Assembly: GCA_044867525.1 (NCBI GenBank)
Contig: JBIOVB010000130.1
Location: 1 to 62,081, forward strand
DNA length: 62,081 bases
Reading direction: 5' to 3'
Source: JALYNX01 sp044867525
Lineage (GTDB): Bacteria > Actinomycetota > Acidimicrobiia > Spongiisociales > ZC4RG35
The notes beneath the pieces were generated by a model that was given only the letters and a program-made list of their open reading frames with translations, was not told the origin of the DNA and ran no database searches. Of this stretch, positions 34,188-41,878 are shown in pieces. How positions within the stretch are numbered: position 1 is the stretch's first letter; each line of letters starts with the position of its first letter. A program made the translations under genes and the position numbers.

Positions 34188-34735
34188 TCGCGTTCCTGGT
34201 GCTCGTTGCCGTCGCAGCAGCCTGCACCCCGGGTCTCGGCGGGCCCTCTGGCACCGGCCCGGGGGCAACGACCACCACCGCGCCGCCTACCACGACGACG
34301 ACCGTTGTGGCTGCGGTGGCGATCGAAGAGTTCCGCGCCTGTCTCGCCGAGCGTGGGGTGGAGATCGAGGAGGTCCCGTTCGACGCAACGGGGCGGCCCC
34401 GACTCGACCTGGTGATCGTGGCCCTGGACCTGAGCGACCCGGCGGTGGCCGAGGCTCTTTCCCACTGCTCGGAGAGCCTCAACACCGGTGCCCTCGACCT
34501 CGGCTCGGAGGATCGCCTGCGAGCCGAGATCCTCGCCGGCCTCGAGGATTTCAGCCGCTGCATGCGGGCGTGGGGCGTCGAGGATTTCCCGGACCCGGTT
34601 CCCGGATTCTCCGGGGTAGGCGCCCCGTTCTCCGTAGCCGAGATCCCATACTCGGACCCGGACCTGGAGACTGCCGCCGACGCATGCCGGGACAGTGTCC
34701 TGGGGAGCCTCCCCGGGCTGGGGACTGATCTCTGA
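34175..34735 (+). CDS. Lipoprotein of unknown function, probable ATC start
   Basis: The mature part is about 170 residues with a Thr-rich linker and four Cys. From GTG 34199 the signal peptide would lack a charged n-region and a ribosome site. Reading back in frame from the lipobox gives xRRLVAFLVLVAVAAAC, a full lipoprotein signal whose first codon is ATC at 34175. GGAGAG lies 6 nt upstream (34163-34168), and Cys17 matches other lipoproteins here (Cys17-20). This start overlaps the end of the FeS oxidoreductase gene. A sequencing error of ATG to ATC is the alternative. Confidence 0.62.
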   Translation: MRRLVAFLVLVAVAAACTPGLGGPSGTGPGATTTTAPPTTTTTVVAAVAIEEFRACLAERGVEIEEVPFDATGRPRLDLVIVALDLSDPAVAEALSHCSESLNTGALDLGSEDRLRAEILAGLEDFSRCMRAWGVEDFPDPVPGFSGVGAPFSVAEIPYSDPDLETAADACRDSVLGSLPGLGTDL

Positions 34736-34751
34736 CCGGCGTACGATTGAC

Positions 34752-35039
34752 ATGGTGACGACCCGACCGGCACCGGTGGTCATCCCCGACACCGACGAGA
34801 GCGTCGACGTCGACCGGCCGTGGCAGGTCATCGTGTGGAACGACCCCGTGAACACCATGTCCTACGTGGTGTACGTGTTCCGCAAGCTCTTCGGCTACGA
34901 CGAGGAAAAAGCGACCCATCTCATGCTTCAGGTGCATTTCGAGGGCCGAGCCAGCGTGTCCGACGGCCCCAGGGAGAGGGCGGAGGTGGACTGCTATCGG
35001 CTCCACAGCCACGGTTTATGGGCCACGATCGAGCAATGA
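34752..35039 (+). CDS. clpS: ATP-dependent Clp protease adaptor ClpS
   Basis: This 95-residue adaptor brings N-degron substrates to ClpCP/ClpAP. The conserved core VIVWNDPVNTMSYVVYVFRKLFG is split here only for length: VIVWNDPVNT then YVVYVFRKLFG, followed by A/VHFEGRA and the C-terminal LW. TACGAT lies 4 nt before ATG 34752 and 7 nt before GTG 34755, so the true leaderless start might be the GTG. Its stop overlaps the DUF2017 start (ATGA), a pairing usual in actinobacteria. Confidence 0.94.
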   Translation: MVTTRPAPVVIPDTDESVDVDRPWQVIVWNDPVNTMSYVVYVFRKLFGYDEEKATHLMLQVHFEGRASVSDGPRERAEVDCYRLHSHGLWATIEQ

Positions 35040-35497
35040 GCCGGGAGGGGATCCGCTACAAGAACGGCGCGGTCGTTGTCCAACTCTCTGCCAACGAGCG
35101 GGAGTTTCTTGGTGACGTCCTCGACCTCCTCTCCACGATCCCTGCCACGGGGGAGGACCCGGCGACGAAGCGGCTTCATGTCCCCGTGTATCTCGACGAC
35201 CCCGAGGCCAACGACGAATGGTGGCGGCTGATGGGAGACGAGTTGTCCACCGCGCGGATCTCAGACCGGGCTGTGTTCGGCCGGGTGGTCGAGGCCCGGG
35301 GCAAGACCGAGCTGACAGTGGATGAGGCAGATGCCTTCCTCCGGGTCCTCAACGAGGGGCGCCTCGCCCTCGGCGCTCGGTTCGGCCTCGAAGTGGAAGA
35401 CGACCACGACCGGCTTCCCGAGGAGCAACGCCAGGTGATGGACTACCTGGGTTGGATCCTGGAGGAGATGACCTCCGCTCTCACCGCCGCGCTCTGA
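35036..35497 (+). CDS. DUF2017 family protein
   Basis: This 153-residue protein resembles DUF2017, which in actinobacteria is regularly encoded directly after clpS. It is acidic and mostly helical, with LSANEREFLGDVLDLL near the N-terminus and QVMDYLGWILEEMTSAL at the C-terminus. The function is unknown; the 4-bp overlap with clpS points to a shared role in regulated proteolysis. Confidence 0.86.
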   Translation: MSREGIRYKNGAVVVQLSANEREFLGDVLDLLSTIPATGEDPATKRLHVPVYLDDPEANDEWWRLMGDELSTARISDRAVFGRVVEARGKTELTVDEADAFLRVLNEGRLALGARFGLEVEDDHDRLPEEQRQVMDYLGWILEEMTSALTAAL

Positions 35498-35575
35498 CTG
35501 CGACCGGCGGAGTAGGTTGCGAAGGGCACTGAACTCCGAGCGCCCCGACACGCGTAAGGGCGGCGGGAGGTGGAT

Positions 35576-36685
35576 TTGCTCGCTGACCCGATTGCCGGCC
35601 TGAGGAGCAGAGCTGGCGCCCTGATCACGGTCTATGTCGACCGGCCCAACCCCGGTGGCATGTCGGCGCTTCTCTCCGACCTCCTCAAGCCGGTCCGGGA
35701 ACACGCCGACGGCATGGCCAGGCTGGTGAGAAAGAGCGTCCGCAACGACTCGGAGCGGATCAGGGAGCTAGCCGATCGGTTGGAGGCGGATGCCGCTCCT
35801 GGCTACGCCATCTTCGCATCCGATCTCGACGACGTCTTCGTCCTGGAATCCCTTGCCCATTCGGTGCCGAGCGTCTCTTCTCTCGGGCCCCGCCCCTACC
35901 TGCGGCCGCTTCGCGCCGCCCCGAGGTCGATGCGAGCCGGGGTCATCGTCGCCGACCGCGCCCTGACCCGTGTGTTCGTGGCCAACGACGGAATGATCGA
36001 TGAGATCCACCCTCCCCTGAGCGCAGAGCTCGGCAAGCCAAACTACGGCGGATTTGGCGGATACGAAGAGCAGAGCGTGAGGGCCCATGCCGAGGAGGAG
36101 TCCGCCCGGATGTGGAGGGATGGCGGGGCCCGGCTCCTCGAGTCCCACCTCGATCGCGGGTTCGACTTCCTCGCGATCGGAGGCCACGAGGAGACGACCG
36201 ACGAGATCGCCCGCCATCTCCACCCCTATCTGAGCCGGTTGCATCGGGCGAGCTTCGTCGCCAACCCGAACACGCTGACCTCTGCCGCGCTTCGCTCCGA
36301 ACTGTCGGAACTCGCCTTGGAGATCCGCCACCAACGGCAGGGCGCCCTCGCCGGGAGAGTGTGTGACGTGGCGTGGAGCGGGGGCTTGGCGGTTCTGGGT
36401 GTTCCCCCCACCCTTCATGCGTGCAATGCCCAGGCGGTGGAGTCGATGGTGGTCGCCGGTTCCTTCAGCAAACCCGGTGTGATCTGCAATGCCTGCGGCT
36501 ATCTCGACCGCAGCGGCGGGGCCTGCCCGGTGTGCGGCTCGACGCTTTTCAAGGTCGACGACGTGGTGGCCGCGGCCATGGACGCAACCGTGGCTGCCGG
36601 AGGCAGCGTCTACCAGCTCGAGGTGGCTTCGCCACTCGACGTCGAAGGGGTCGGCGCCCTCATCCGGTTTCCGATCCTGCACTGA
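35576..36685 (+). CDS. Bacterial eRF1/Vms1-like protein with zinc ribbon
   Basis: This protein of about 369 residues resembles the bacterial archaeo-eukaryotic release-factor superfamily (baeRF). The middle region AGVIVADRALTRVFVANDG and FDFLAIGGHEETTDEIARHL is typical of its domain 2/3. Near the C-terminus a zinc ribbon CNAC...CPVC is added. Roles in ribosome rescue or RNA/nuclease activity are suspected for the family but unproven. TTG 35576 lies 5 nt after GGAGG, better placed than GTG 35570, which overlaps that site. Confidence 0.72.
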   Translation: MLADPIAGLRSRAGALITVYVDRPNPGGMSALLSDLLKPVREHADGMARLVRKSVRNDSERIRELADRLEADAAPGYAIFASDLDDVFVLESLAHSVPSVSSLGPRPYLRPLRAAPRSMRAGVIVADRALTRVFVANDGMIDEIHPPLSAELGKPNYGGFGGYEEQSVRAHAEEESARMWRDGGARLLESHLDRGFDFLAIGGHEETTDEIARHLHPYLSRLHRASFVANPNTLTSAALRSELSELALEIRHQRQGALAGRVCDVAWSGGLAVLGVPPTLHACNAQAVESMVVAGSFSKPGVICNACGYLDRSGGACPVCGSTLFKVDDVVAAAMDATVAAGGSVYQLEVASPLDVEGVGALIRFPILH

Positions 36686-36718
36686 GCCCAGGGTCGGGCT
36701 CCGGTTAGCCTCCATGGA

Positions 36719-37027
36719 ATGCGTGAGACTCTGGAGACACGGCGTGTCTGGGCCGAGCAGGGGAAGCAGATCGCGAAGGCAACCGTGGTAAAAGCCTACG
36801 GGTCCGCCCCCAGAGGCCCGGGATCGATGATGTTGGTCTCCTCGACGGGAGAGATGGAGGGCTCGGTCTCCGGCGGATGTGTCGAGAACGACGTTGTAGT
36901 CCGGGCGATGACGGTCCTGGAGACCGGGGAGCCGGAGCTTGTGACCTACGGGATCGCCGACGATGACGCCTTCGCCGTGGGCCTCGCTTGCGGGGGGACG
37001 ATCCAGGTCTTCATCGAGCCCTGGTGA
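36719..37027 (+). CDS. XdhC/CoxI family protein, N-terminal-domain subunit
   Basis: This 102-residue protein corresponds to the N-terminal XdhC_CoxI domain (VVKAYGSAPRGPGSMMLV, GSVSGGCVENDVV, GLACGGTIQVFIE), including the conserved GGCVE Cys. XdhC proteins insert sulfurated molybdenum cofactor into hydroxylases. Here the two XdhC domains are separate genes overlapping by 4 bp. ATG 36719 lies 7 nt after TAGCCT (36706-36711). Confidence 0.88.
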   Translation: MRETLETRRVWAEQGKQIAKATVVKAYGSAPRGPGSMMLVSSTGEMEGSVSGGCVENDVVVRAMTVLETGEPELVTYGIADDDAFAVGLACGGTIQVFIEPW

Positions 37028-37779
37028 GCGACCCGGTACTCGACGCCACCGCCCGACTCGTCGACGAAGACCTCCGGGGTGCGGTGGTGACGGTCATCAC
37101 CGGACCGGAGACCGGGGCCAAGGCAGTCCTCGACGGCAAAGGTGCCGTGATCGCTGGAGACCTGCCTCAATCGATTGCCGATTCCGCCCCCACCGACGCC
37201 GTGGCCCTTATGGACCGGGAGCTGAGCCTGACCCTGGACTACGGGGGCTGCGAGGCGTTCTTCGAGGTGCTGGCTCCCCGACCCCGGCTGTTCGTGTTCG
37301 GCGCAGTGCACATCGCCCAGGAGCTGGTCCGCCATGCTTCCCTGCTCGGCTTCAGCATCGTTGTGGCCGATCCTCGCCCCGCGTTCGTGACCACGGAGCG
37401 CTTCCCCGAGGCCGACGAGTTGCGGGTGGGATGGCCGGGAGAGGTCTGCGACGCCGAGTCCTTCGACGAGCGGACATTCATCGTGGTGCTCACCCATGAT
37501 CGACGGTTCGAGGATCCGCTATGGCCAATCGTGCTCCCCTCGCCGACGCGCTATCTGGGAGCAATGGGATCGTCGAAAACGACCGCGAAGCGACGGGAGC
37601 GGCTCCTGGCCGGAGGTTTCACCGAGGAGCAGGTGGACCGGATCCATGGGCCGATCGGTCTCGACATCGGCTCCCGCACCGCCGGCGAGACCGCGATCGC
37701 CATCCTCGCTGAGATGATCTCGGTGCGCTACCTAACAGACCGGCCCCCGAGCCTGATCGGCAAGCCGACGAGGCTCTGA
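37024..37779 (+). CDS. XdhC family protein, Rossmann-domain subunit
   Basis: This 251-residue protein contains the XdhC C-terminal Rossmann domain (RPRLFVFGAVHIAQELVRHA, VADPRPAF, YLGAMGSSKT, GPIGLDIGSRTAGETAIAI). It complements the short upstream gene, making a split XdhC. GTG 37024 overlaps the upstream stop (GTGA). A MocA-type gene follows 32 bp later, but no molybdenum hydroxylase subunit genes are in the window. Confidence 0.88.
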   Translation: MSDPVLDATARLVDEDLRGAVVTVITGPETGAKAVLDGKGAVIAGDLPQSIADSAPTDAVALMDRELSLTLDYGGCEAFFEVLAPRPRLFVFGAVHIAQELVRHASLLGFSIVVADPRPAFVTTERFPEADELRVGWPGEVCDAESFDERTFIVVLTHDRRFEDPLWPIVLPSPTRYLGAMGSSKTTAKRRERLLAGGFTEEQVDRIHGPIGLDIGSRTAGETAIAILAEMISVRYLTDRPPSLIGKPTRL

Positions 37780-37811
37780 CCACTGGTGGCCCATCCACTA
37801 GGTTCCCACGC

Positions 37812-38408
37812 ATGTCGACGGCCGCCGTGATCCTCGCTGCCGGTGGCTCGAGGCGACTGGGCCGGCCCAAGCAACTCGAGCCGTGGGGCGACACCAACCT
37901 CCTGGGCCACGTGGTGGCCCGGACCGCCGAATTCGCCGTCGACGAGATCTGGGTGGTTGTCGGGCACGAGTCGGAGCGCATTTTGGAGCAGACCGAGCTC
38001 GGTGACGCCGCAGTGGTGGAGAACCCGGAGTGGGAAGAGGGGATCGCTTCATCCATTCGCGTCGGCCTCGATGCCCTCAACCGCCTCTCTCGTTGCGACC
38101 GGGCGTTGATCGTGATCGGTGATCAGCCTGGAGTGTCCGCCGACGTGGTCGACGAGTTGATGACCTCGCATGCCCGCTCCGGCAGGCCGGTGAGCGTCCC
38201 CAAGTACCGGTATTTATCGGGCAACCCGGTTCTCGTCGACCGGCCCCTATGGCCGCGGTTGATGTCCCTCGAGGGCGACGAAGGTGCAGGTCGACTGTGG
38301 CAGGCGCACCCGGAGTGGGTCAACGAGGTGTGGTTCTCGGACCTCGCTCCGAGGGACGTCGACACCGAGGTCGACGTCGTCGAGATGAGGCCCAAACACC
38401 CGGCCTGA
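37812..38408 (+). CDS. Molybdenum cofactor cytidylyltransferase-like (MocA family)
   Basis: This 198-residue nucleotidyltransferase has the N-terminal VILAAGGSRRLGRPKQL motif and GDQPG, matching MocA/CoxI-associated enzymes that attach CMP to molybdopterin for molybdenum hydroxylases. Its position after xdhC genes supports this over MobA. ATG 37812 lies 7 nt after TAGGTT (37799-37804), suggesting its own leaderless transcript. Confidence 0.87.
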   Translation: MSTAAVILAAGGSRRLGRPKQLEPWGDTNLLGHVVARTAEFAVDEIWVVVGHESERILEQTELGDAAVVENPEWEEGIASSIRVGLDALNRLSRCDRALIVIGDQPGVSADVVDELMTSHARSGRPVSVPKYRYLSGNPVLVDRPLWPRLMSLEGDEGAGRLWQAHPEWVNEVWFSDLAPRDVDTEVDVVEMRPKHPA

Positions 38409-38467
38409 TGGTCTGGTTCTGGGTATAGAGTCCCCGTCGCTCTCGGAGTCGAGCGGAGAAGGGTTTG

Positions 38468-38866
38468 ATGGCTCGGATCGATCAGGTGGCGGGTATCGGT
38501 CTCAAAGAAGCAACCAAGCTGCGCAAGGCCGGCGTCCGGACGAGCAAAGGGCTGATCGAGGTCGCGGGCACCCGCAAGGAACGCGGCGACCTGGCGGCAT
38601 CGCTCGGCTTCGACACCAGGGACCTCCAGCAATGGGTCAACCACTCCGACCTGCTCCGGGTTCGGGGAGTGGGTGCCGAGTACGCCGAGTTGCTGGTTGC
38701 CGCCGGCGTCGACACATTGCGCGATCTGCGCCGCCGGAACCCGACCGCGCTTCTGGCCAAGATCATCGGGCTCAACGGCGAAGCTCGCGTCGTGAGGCGC
38801 CTGCCCACCGAGGCAATGGTCGAGGGCTGGATCGAGGCCTCCAAGGAGATCAAGCCCACGCTTTGA
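38468..38866 (+). CDS. DUF4332 domain protein (helix-hairpin-helix type)
   Basis: This 132-residue protein has two HhH-like repeats (QVAGIGLKEATKLRKAGV and VRGVGAEYAELLVAAGV), matching the DUF4332 family. It may bind nucleic acid or protein; the function is unknown. A ribosome site GAAGGG lies just before ATG 38468 and TATAGA about 40 nt upstream could be the -10, so unlike many neighbours it has a leader. A strong terminator follows. Confidence 0.78.
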   Translation: MARIDQVAGIGLKEATKLRKAGVRTSKGLIEVAGTRKERGDLAASLGFDTRDLQQWVNHSDLLRVRGVGAEYAELLVAAGVDTLRDLRRRNPTALLAKIIGLNGEARVVRRLPTEAMVEGWIEASKEIKPTL

Positions 38867-38890
38867 TGGGCTCGCGGAACACTTCGAAAT

Positions 38891-38920
38891 GACCGAGGGG
38901 CCCGAAAGGGCCCCTCGGTC
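38891..38920. terminator. Convergent hairpin terminator with GAAA tetraloop
   Basis: A perfect 13-bp stem GACCGAGGGGCCC / GGGCCCCTCGGTC closes on a GAAA loop, midway between the convergent DUF4332 and HbhA-like genes. AAAT precedes it on the plus strand, so on the minus strand the hairpin is followed by ATTT; there is no long T-tract. Confidence 0.88.
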
Positions 38921-38939
38921 GGTGTGAGGAGGAGTGAGC

Positions 38940-39431
38940 TCAGGAAGCCTCGTCGGCCTTCGCCGACTCGGACTTCGCCGAGCTCGTCTTCGCAGCCGTG
39001 GACCTGGTGGTCTTGGCAGCAGAAGCCTTGGGAGTGTTCTTGGCGGCCGGCTTCTTGGCCGGGGCCTTGGTGGCGGCGCTCGGTGCGGCCTTCACCTCGG
39101 CTGCCTTGTCGGCGGCCTTCTCGGGACGGAACGACTGGCGCCAGGTGGCCAGGATGTCTTCGAGCTGGTCGCGCAGCTTGCTGACCTGCTCCTTTGCACC
39201 ATCGAGGTCGACCTTCGCGGTGATCTCGTCGACGACCTTGCCGTCGCTGATGCGGTCCACGACCTTCTGGCCCTCGACGGCCCAGCTGTCGATCGCCTTC
39301 TCGGCGACCTTGCTGTACTCGGTGGCTCCGTCGGTGATCTTGGTGCGGAGAACGGTCACTCCCTCGCCCATCCTGCGGGCGGCGACGACCGGAGCTCCAA
39401 CAGTTGCGTAGAGAACGCTTTTCGCCTGCAT
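38940..39431 (-). CDS. HbhA-like protein with Lys/Ala-rich tail
   Basis: The N-terminal 100 residues of this 163-residue protein are a helical, coiled-coil-like domain similar to phasins and mycobacterial heparin-binding hemagglutinin. The last 60 residues are an Ala/Lys/Ser/Thr-rich repeat tail such as binds polyanions. A clear AAGGAG lies 7 nt before ATG 39431. It follows an XRE regulator by 2 bp, as hbhA follows Rv0474. The role in this organism (adhesion, lipid inclusion or DNA binding) is open. Confidence 0.72.
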   Translation of the reverse strand: MQAKSVLYATVGAPVVAARRMGEGVTVLRTKITDGATEYSKVAEKAIDSWAVEGQKVVDRISDGKVVDEITAKVDLDGAKEQVSKLRDQLEDILATWRQSFRPEKAADKAAEVKAAPSAATKAPAKKPAAKNTPKASAAKTTRSTAAKTSSAKSESAKADEAS

Positions 39432-39433
39432 TG

Positions 39434-39805
39434 CTACTCCTTCTTGGTTTTGGTTTGGGTTACCGAGCCGTTGGGCTCTGCCAACGCCCGGTACATGTCC
39501 ATGAGCACTTTCTTGTGACTCGAGCTCAGCCGCTCGTCGCCCTCTATGGCGTCGAAAACACTCGGCGATTGGGCCTCTTCATCCATCAGGCCGGCCTTGG
39601 AGTACAAGGAGTTCGCCGATATCTCGAGCGCCCGGGAGATCCGGCTCAGAATCTCGGCCGAAGGCTTGCGAATTCCCCGCTCGATCTGACTCAGGTAGGG
39701 ATTGGATATCCCTGCCGAGTCAGCAAGCCTGCGCAGAGAGAGATTGGCTCTTTCCCTCTGCTGCCGGATGAACTCGCCGAGGTCCGGGTGCTTGCTCTCG
39801 TTCAC
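39434..39805 (-). CDS. XRE-family transcriptional regulator
   Basis: The N-terminal HTH of this 123-residue protein (LGEFIRQQRERANLSLRRLA, then SNPYLSQIERGIRKPS) spans about residues 9-65, followed by a short acidic region ending in a Lys-rich tail. It is encoded directly before the HbhA-like gene and probably controls it. GTG 39805 follows -10 TATGCT by 8 nt, so translation is probably leaderless. Confidence 0.88.
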   Translation of the reverse strand: MNESKHPDLGEFIRQQRERANLSLRRLADSAGISNPYLSQIERGIRKPSAEILSRISRALEISANSLYSKAGLMDEEAQSPSVFDAIEGDERLSSSHKKVLMDMYRALAEPNGSVTQTKTKKE

Positions 39806-39813
39806 TTGTAGGA

Positions 39814-39842
39814 AGCATACAGCAAGCTGCTAACTATTGCAA
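39814..39842 (-). promoter_or_regulatory. Promoter of the XRE/HbhA-like operon
   Basis: On the minus strand, -35 TTGCAA (39837-39842) and -10 TATGCT (39814-39819) are 17 bp apart, and GTG 39805 follows 8 nt later. The spacer holds the repeated words AGCA/TGCT and GCTTGC, which may be the regulator site, though I cannot define a clean palindrome. Confidence 0.6.
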
Positions 39843-39878
39843 GCACGACGCGTGCAGCAGATTCGGCGGCGGCTACCC

Positions 39879-39929
39879 CGAAATTTGGACGGGAAAGGGT
39901 CATATGTTGACCTGACGGTCCAAATTTGG
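39879..39929. repeat. 51-bp palindromic intergenic repeat, type A copy 2
   Basis: CGAAATTTGGAC and GTCCAAATTTGG flank an inner GGTC/GACC stem with loop ATATGTT. It is the same length as, and inverted relative to, the copy at 22427-22477, sharing the central TATGTTGACCT and both ends. It lies 6 bp beyond the stop of the VIT1-type gene. Confidence 0.78.
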
Positions 39930-39935
39930 AGGTCG

Positions 39936-40670
39936 CTATGCCGTGGTGGCGGCGCCGATGGCATTCCCGATGAGCCAAGCGGCCAGCCCACCGATGCCGG
40001 CGATCAACACGTTCTCGAGGCCGGACCGCAGCCAGCTGTTCCGGGTGACACGGGCCTTGACCACGCCGACCAGGAAGAGGCCGGTCAGCGACAACACCGT
40101 GGCCCAGGCCAAAGCGACCGTTGCCGAATCGAACGCCATGAAGGGCACGATCGAAGGGACCGAGCCCACCAGGAACAGCACGCCCGACGCCAGCATTGCC
40201 CGAATCGGAGAGCGCCGCTCGGATTCGACGAACCCGAATTCGAGAGCCTTCATCGCGTTCAGCATCGCATCGTCAGACCGGGCGAAGGCGCTCACCACTC
40301 CATCGAGGTCCTCGTCGGCGATTCCCATCTCGGAGAACATCTCTCGGAGCTGGCCGATTTCGGTTGGGCGGTAGTCCCGGATGTGCACCCGCTCTAAGGC
40401 GAGCTCGGCCTCGAGGACCTCGTCCTGGGACTTGGTGGCCAGGAATTCGCCGGCAGCCATGGAGACCGCCCCGGCCAGCGCCCCGGCAAGCGCGGTCAGG
40501 AGCACCTGGCTGTTGTCCAGGCCACCCCCGACCACCCCGACCACGAGCAGGAAGATCGAGACCAGGCCGTCGTTGAGCCCGAGGATGATGTCGCGCCAGT
40601 ACTGCCTGGTCTCCCCGATATGAGGCTCGTAGCCAATCGGAGTGTCGCCGGACTCGGTTTCTGGCGTCAT
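39936..40670 (-). CDS. VIT1/CCC1 family (ferrous iron/manganese) transporter
   Basis: This 244-residue membrane protein has five helices and the family start YWRDIILGLNDGLVSIFLLV. Between helices 2 and 3 it carries the acidic cytoplasmic metal-binding segment (EAELALERVHIRDY and following). Bacterial members export or store divalent metals. ATG 40670 begins after a short acidic N-terminus; upstream frame sequence is antisense to the M20 gene end. GGAG lies close to the ATG. Confidence 0.88.
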   Translation of the reverse strand: MTPETESGDTPIGYEPHIGETRQYWRDIILGLNDGLVSIFLLVVGVVGGGLDNSQVLLTALAGALAGAVSMAAGEFLATKSQDEVLEAELALERVHIRDYRPTEIGQLREMFSEMGIADEDLDGVVSAFARSDDAMLNAMKALEFGFVESERRSPIRAMLASGVLFLVGSVPSIVPFMAFDSATVALAWATVLSLTGLFLVGVVKARVTRNSWLRSGLENVLIAGIGGLAAWLIGNAIGAATTA

Positions 40671-40704
40671 CGACTCCGGAGATGGTACAGCTGGCGGTCC
40701 CTGC

Positions 40705-41862
40705 TCACAGGGTGTCGACCAGGCCCACGAGGGCGATGAGGGCGGCTTCGATCCCGAAGCCGATCGCCGCCTCGTCCAGCCGGAATGAAGGGGAGTGGAG
40801 GTCACCAACGAACCCACCGGAGCCGAGACGGAATAGAGCGCCCGATGTCCGGTTCAGATAGTGGGAGAAGTCCTCGCCTCCCATGCTCGCCTCGACCGGG
40901 ACGACCACCTCTGATCCAAGAGCCGTGGTCAGCGCTCGAGTCGCCACCTCGACGACCGGCCCATCGTTGACCACGGGCGGTATCGCCTGGGCGTAACGCA
41001 GCGTGTAACTGGCGCCCGACGCGGCGAGCAGGGAGCCGAGAGCCTTGTCGATCAGCCCGGGGAGCGCCCCCCACAGCGAACTGTCCAGCGTTCGGACCGT
41101 GCCCTCCAGCGTGACTCGGGTGGGGATCACGTTCCCTGCCTCCCCACCGTGGATCGAGCCGAATGCGACTGTGAACGGGCTGCGGGGATCGACGGTTCGG
41201 CGGAGGGCTCCGGGCAGCTCGTGGACCACCCGTGCCGCATCGGCGATCAGGTCGACAGTCTGGTGGGGCCGGGCGGTGTGGCCCCCGGGGCCTTCGAGAA
41301 CGATGCTCAGCTTGTCCGCACTCGCGGTGATCGGCCCCACTCGGGCTCCAATCCGGCCCGGGGCAATCGAGGGGTCGACGTGAAAGGCGATGATTGCCTT
41401 GAGGCCGTCGACGAGACCTTCGTCGACGAGGTCGGATGCACCACCGGGGAACGACTCTTCGGCGGGCTGGAAGATGACCCGAACCCCGGCTCCGGGGTCG
41501 AGCCGGCTCAAGGCGACGGCTACGCCGAAGGCGATTGCGGCGTGGGCGTCGTGGCCGCATGCGTGCATCCATCCCCGGTTGATGGAGACCGGCACGTTGT
41601 CTTCCGGCTCTGTGATGGGGAGCGCGTCGAGGTCGGCGCGAAAGGCGACGGTCGGGTTGGCCCCGATATCGAGCCAGAGCCCCGTCGCCGGCGTGCGCTC
41701 CTGAAAGGCGACACCATTCTCGGTGAGTGAGGCCGATATGAGCGCGGTCGTTTGATGCTCCTGATGTGAGGGCTCGGGGTGTCGGTGCAGGAGGCGGCGC
41801 AACTCGATCGCCTGCGGCGTGATTTCCTGCACCAGCCCGGAGATCTCCATGGACCGGGTCAT
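40705..41862 (-). CDS. M20-family amidohydrolase (N-acyl amino acid/hippurate hydrolase type)
   Basis: This 385-residue zinc hydrolase has ACGHDAHAAI, the PAEESFPGGA Glu pair and the C-terminal GGEDFSHY motif. It should remove acyl groups from N-acyl amino acids or related amides. The length and lid-domain position are typical of AmaB/HipO. ATG 41862 lies 6 nt after TACGCT (41869-41874, minus strand), indicating a leaderless mRNA independent of glnE. Confidence 0.9.
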   Translation of the reverse strand: MTRSMEISGLVQEITPQAIELRRLLHRHPEPSHQEHQTTALISASLTENGVAFQERTPATGLWLDIGANPTVAFRADLDALPITEPEDNVPVSINRGWMHACGHDAHAAIAFGVAVALSRLDPGAGVRVIFQPAEESFPGGASDLVDEGLVDGLKAIIAFHVDPSIAPGRIGARVGPITASADKLSIVLEGPGGHTARPHQTVDLIADAARVVHELPGALRRTVDPRSPFTVAFGSIHGGEAGNVIPTRVTLEGTVRTLDSSLWGALPGLIDKALGSLLAASGASYTLRYAQAIPPVVNDGPVVEVATRALTTALGSEVVVPVEASMGGEDFSHYLNRTSGALFRLGSGGFVGDLHSPSFRLDEAAIGFGIEAALIALVGLVDTL

Positions 41863-41878
41863 CGGGCGAGCGTACCGC

